64,000 nt of DNA, taken from Cylicocyclus nassatus (lineage: Eukaryota > Nematoda > Chromadorea > Rhabditida > Strongylidae). Made by a program: the position numbers and the translations under genes. Shown here one piece after another: positions 63,773-64,000 of the stretch. The DNA is taken from the NCBI GenBank assembly GCA_958299035.1, contig CATQJL010000223.1, positions 9,413,753-9,477,752 of the forward strand, read 5' to 3'. Below the pieces are notes generated by a model, which ran no database searches, was not told the DNA's origin, and saw only the letters and a program-made list of their open reading frames with translations. Every line of letters starts with the position of its first letter. Positions within the stretch are counted from its first letter, which is position 1.

Positions 63773-64000
63773 GTTCCATCTTTCCCAAAACTTGTCAGCA
63801 ATTTCTTCAGAGTTTTGGAGAGCTTCGCTGGCTTGTTGAGCTGTTTGTATAAGCTCCGGATCATAGTTTAGATCCGCAGTATCGCCTTCAACTTGCGGTC
63901 TTTTGAGATCGAGCTTCAGATTGGTTTGCAGAAAGTCTAGGGGACGTATTGGAATCTCGGAAACGTCCGAAGAATCTAGTTTGGTGAGCGGCCTGGTGTT
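63773..64000 (-). pseudogene. BEL/Pao integrase, part upstream of the interruption
   Basis: Minus-strand frame entering from beyond the window edge: RPLTKLDSSDVSEIPIRPLD, then AQQASEALQNSEEIADKFWE and RWN, where TIR element 5 begins. This is the region just before the C-terminal domain in BEL/Pao integrases. It continues at 50932. Open across the visible part. Confidence 0.85.

Noticed and set aside
63082..63864. Long repetitive proteins on both strands at 63.1-63.9 kb
   Set aside because: The frames are kept open by the 23-bp subterminal DNA repeat and change meaning at the TIR boundary; only 63773-64000 (minus) is integrase.

Overview
This window looks like repeat-dense, AT-rich animal DNA, most likely from a nematode. 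The evidence is a BEL/Pao element with a phlebovirus-like envelope gene, RTE- and CR1-type LINEs with nematode-like architecture, abundant mariner-type MITEs, and short TTTCAG-type introns. I found no complete, clearly functional host gene, and no rRNA, tRNA or CRISPR. Almost everything is mobile DNA, often nested, plus two stretches of host-like exons that lie inside terminal-inverted-repeat (TIR) elements.

Layout. 0-5.6 kb: a Penelope-like reverse transcriptase relic split by a mariner MITE, a duplicated segment, and a probable solo LTR. 6.4-11.4 kb: Helitron-like repeats and two CTCAGACA-ended TIR elements. 11.7-15.6 kb: a tandem array with a unit of about 1.08 kb, carrying a Helitron-like insertion that itself carries another insertion. 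17.5-25.6 kb: a TTAA-flanked MITE, perfect palindromes, a GC-rich CTCAGACA element, and two mariner MITEs flanking a rearranged Helitron-like block. 25.9-28.6 kb: a recently broken Penelope-like element (RT plus GIY-YIG) with a candidate hammerhead ribozyme. 28.6-32.1 kb: two near-palindromic mariner MITEs and a mariner transposase relic. 33.6-37.7 kb: MITEs and a Ty3/Gypsy 3' end. 37.7-39.4 kb: a decayed BEL/Pao gag. 40.3-43.4 kb: a 3.1 kb CTCAGACA element carrying a decayed copy of the complex I 75 kDa subunit gene. 45.9-48.3 kb: nested inverted repeats and a small LTR-like unit with a Gag-like zinc ORF. 48.3-64 kb: one BEL/Pao element on the minus strand, cut in its integrase by a 12.8 kb CTCAGACA element.

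Nesting at 48-64 kb. BEL/Pao (minus strand) is interrupted by TIR element 50935-63770, flanked by AT on both sides. That element carries a multi-exon gene fragment. An RTE LINE (52372-60099, 12-bp target duplication) sits between its exons, and a CR1-like LINE (53677-58055) sits inside the RTE reading frame. Each outer reading frame can be followed across its insertion.

The strongest candidate for something undescribed is the CTCAGACA...TGTCTGAG family. Five copies share only the outermost bases, differ in their GC-rich subterminal repeats, appear to make 2-bp target duplications, and in two cases carry spliced host-gene sequence. They therefore look like Pack-type gene-capturing elements. 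No transposase for the family is visible in this window.
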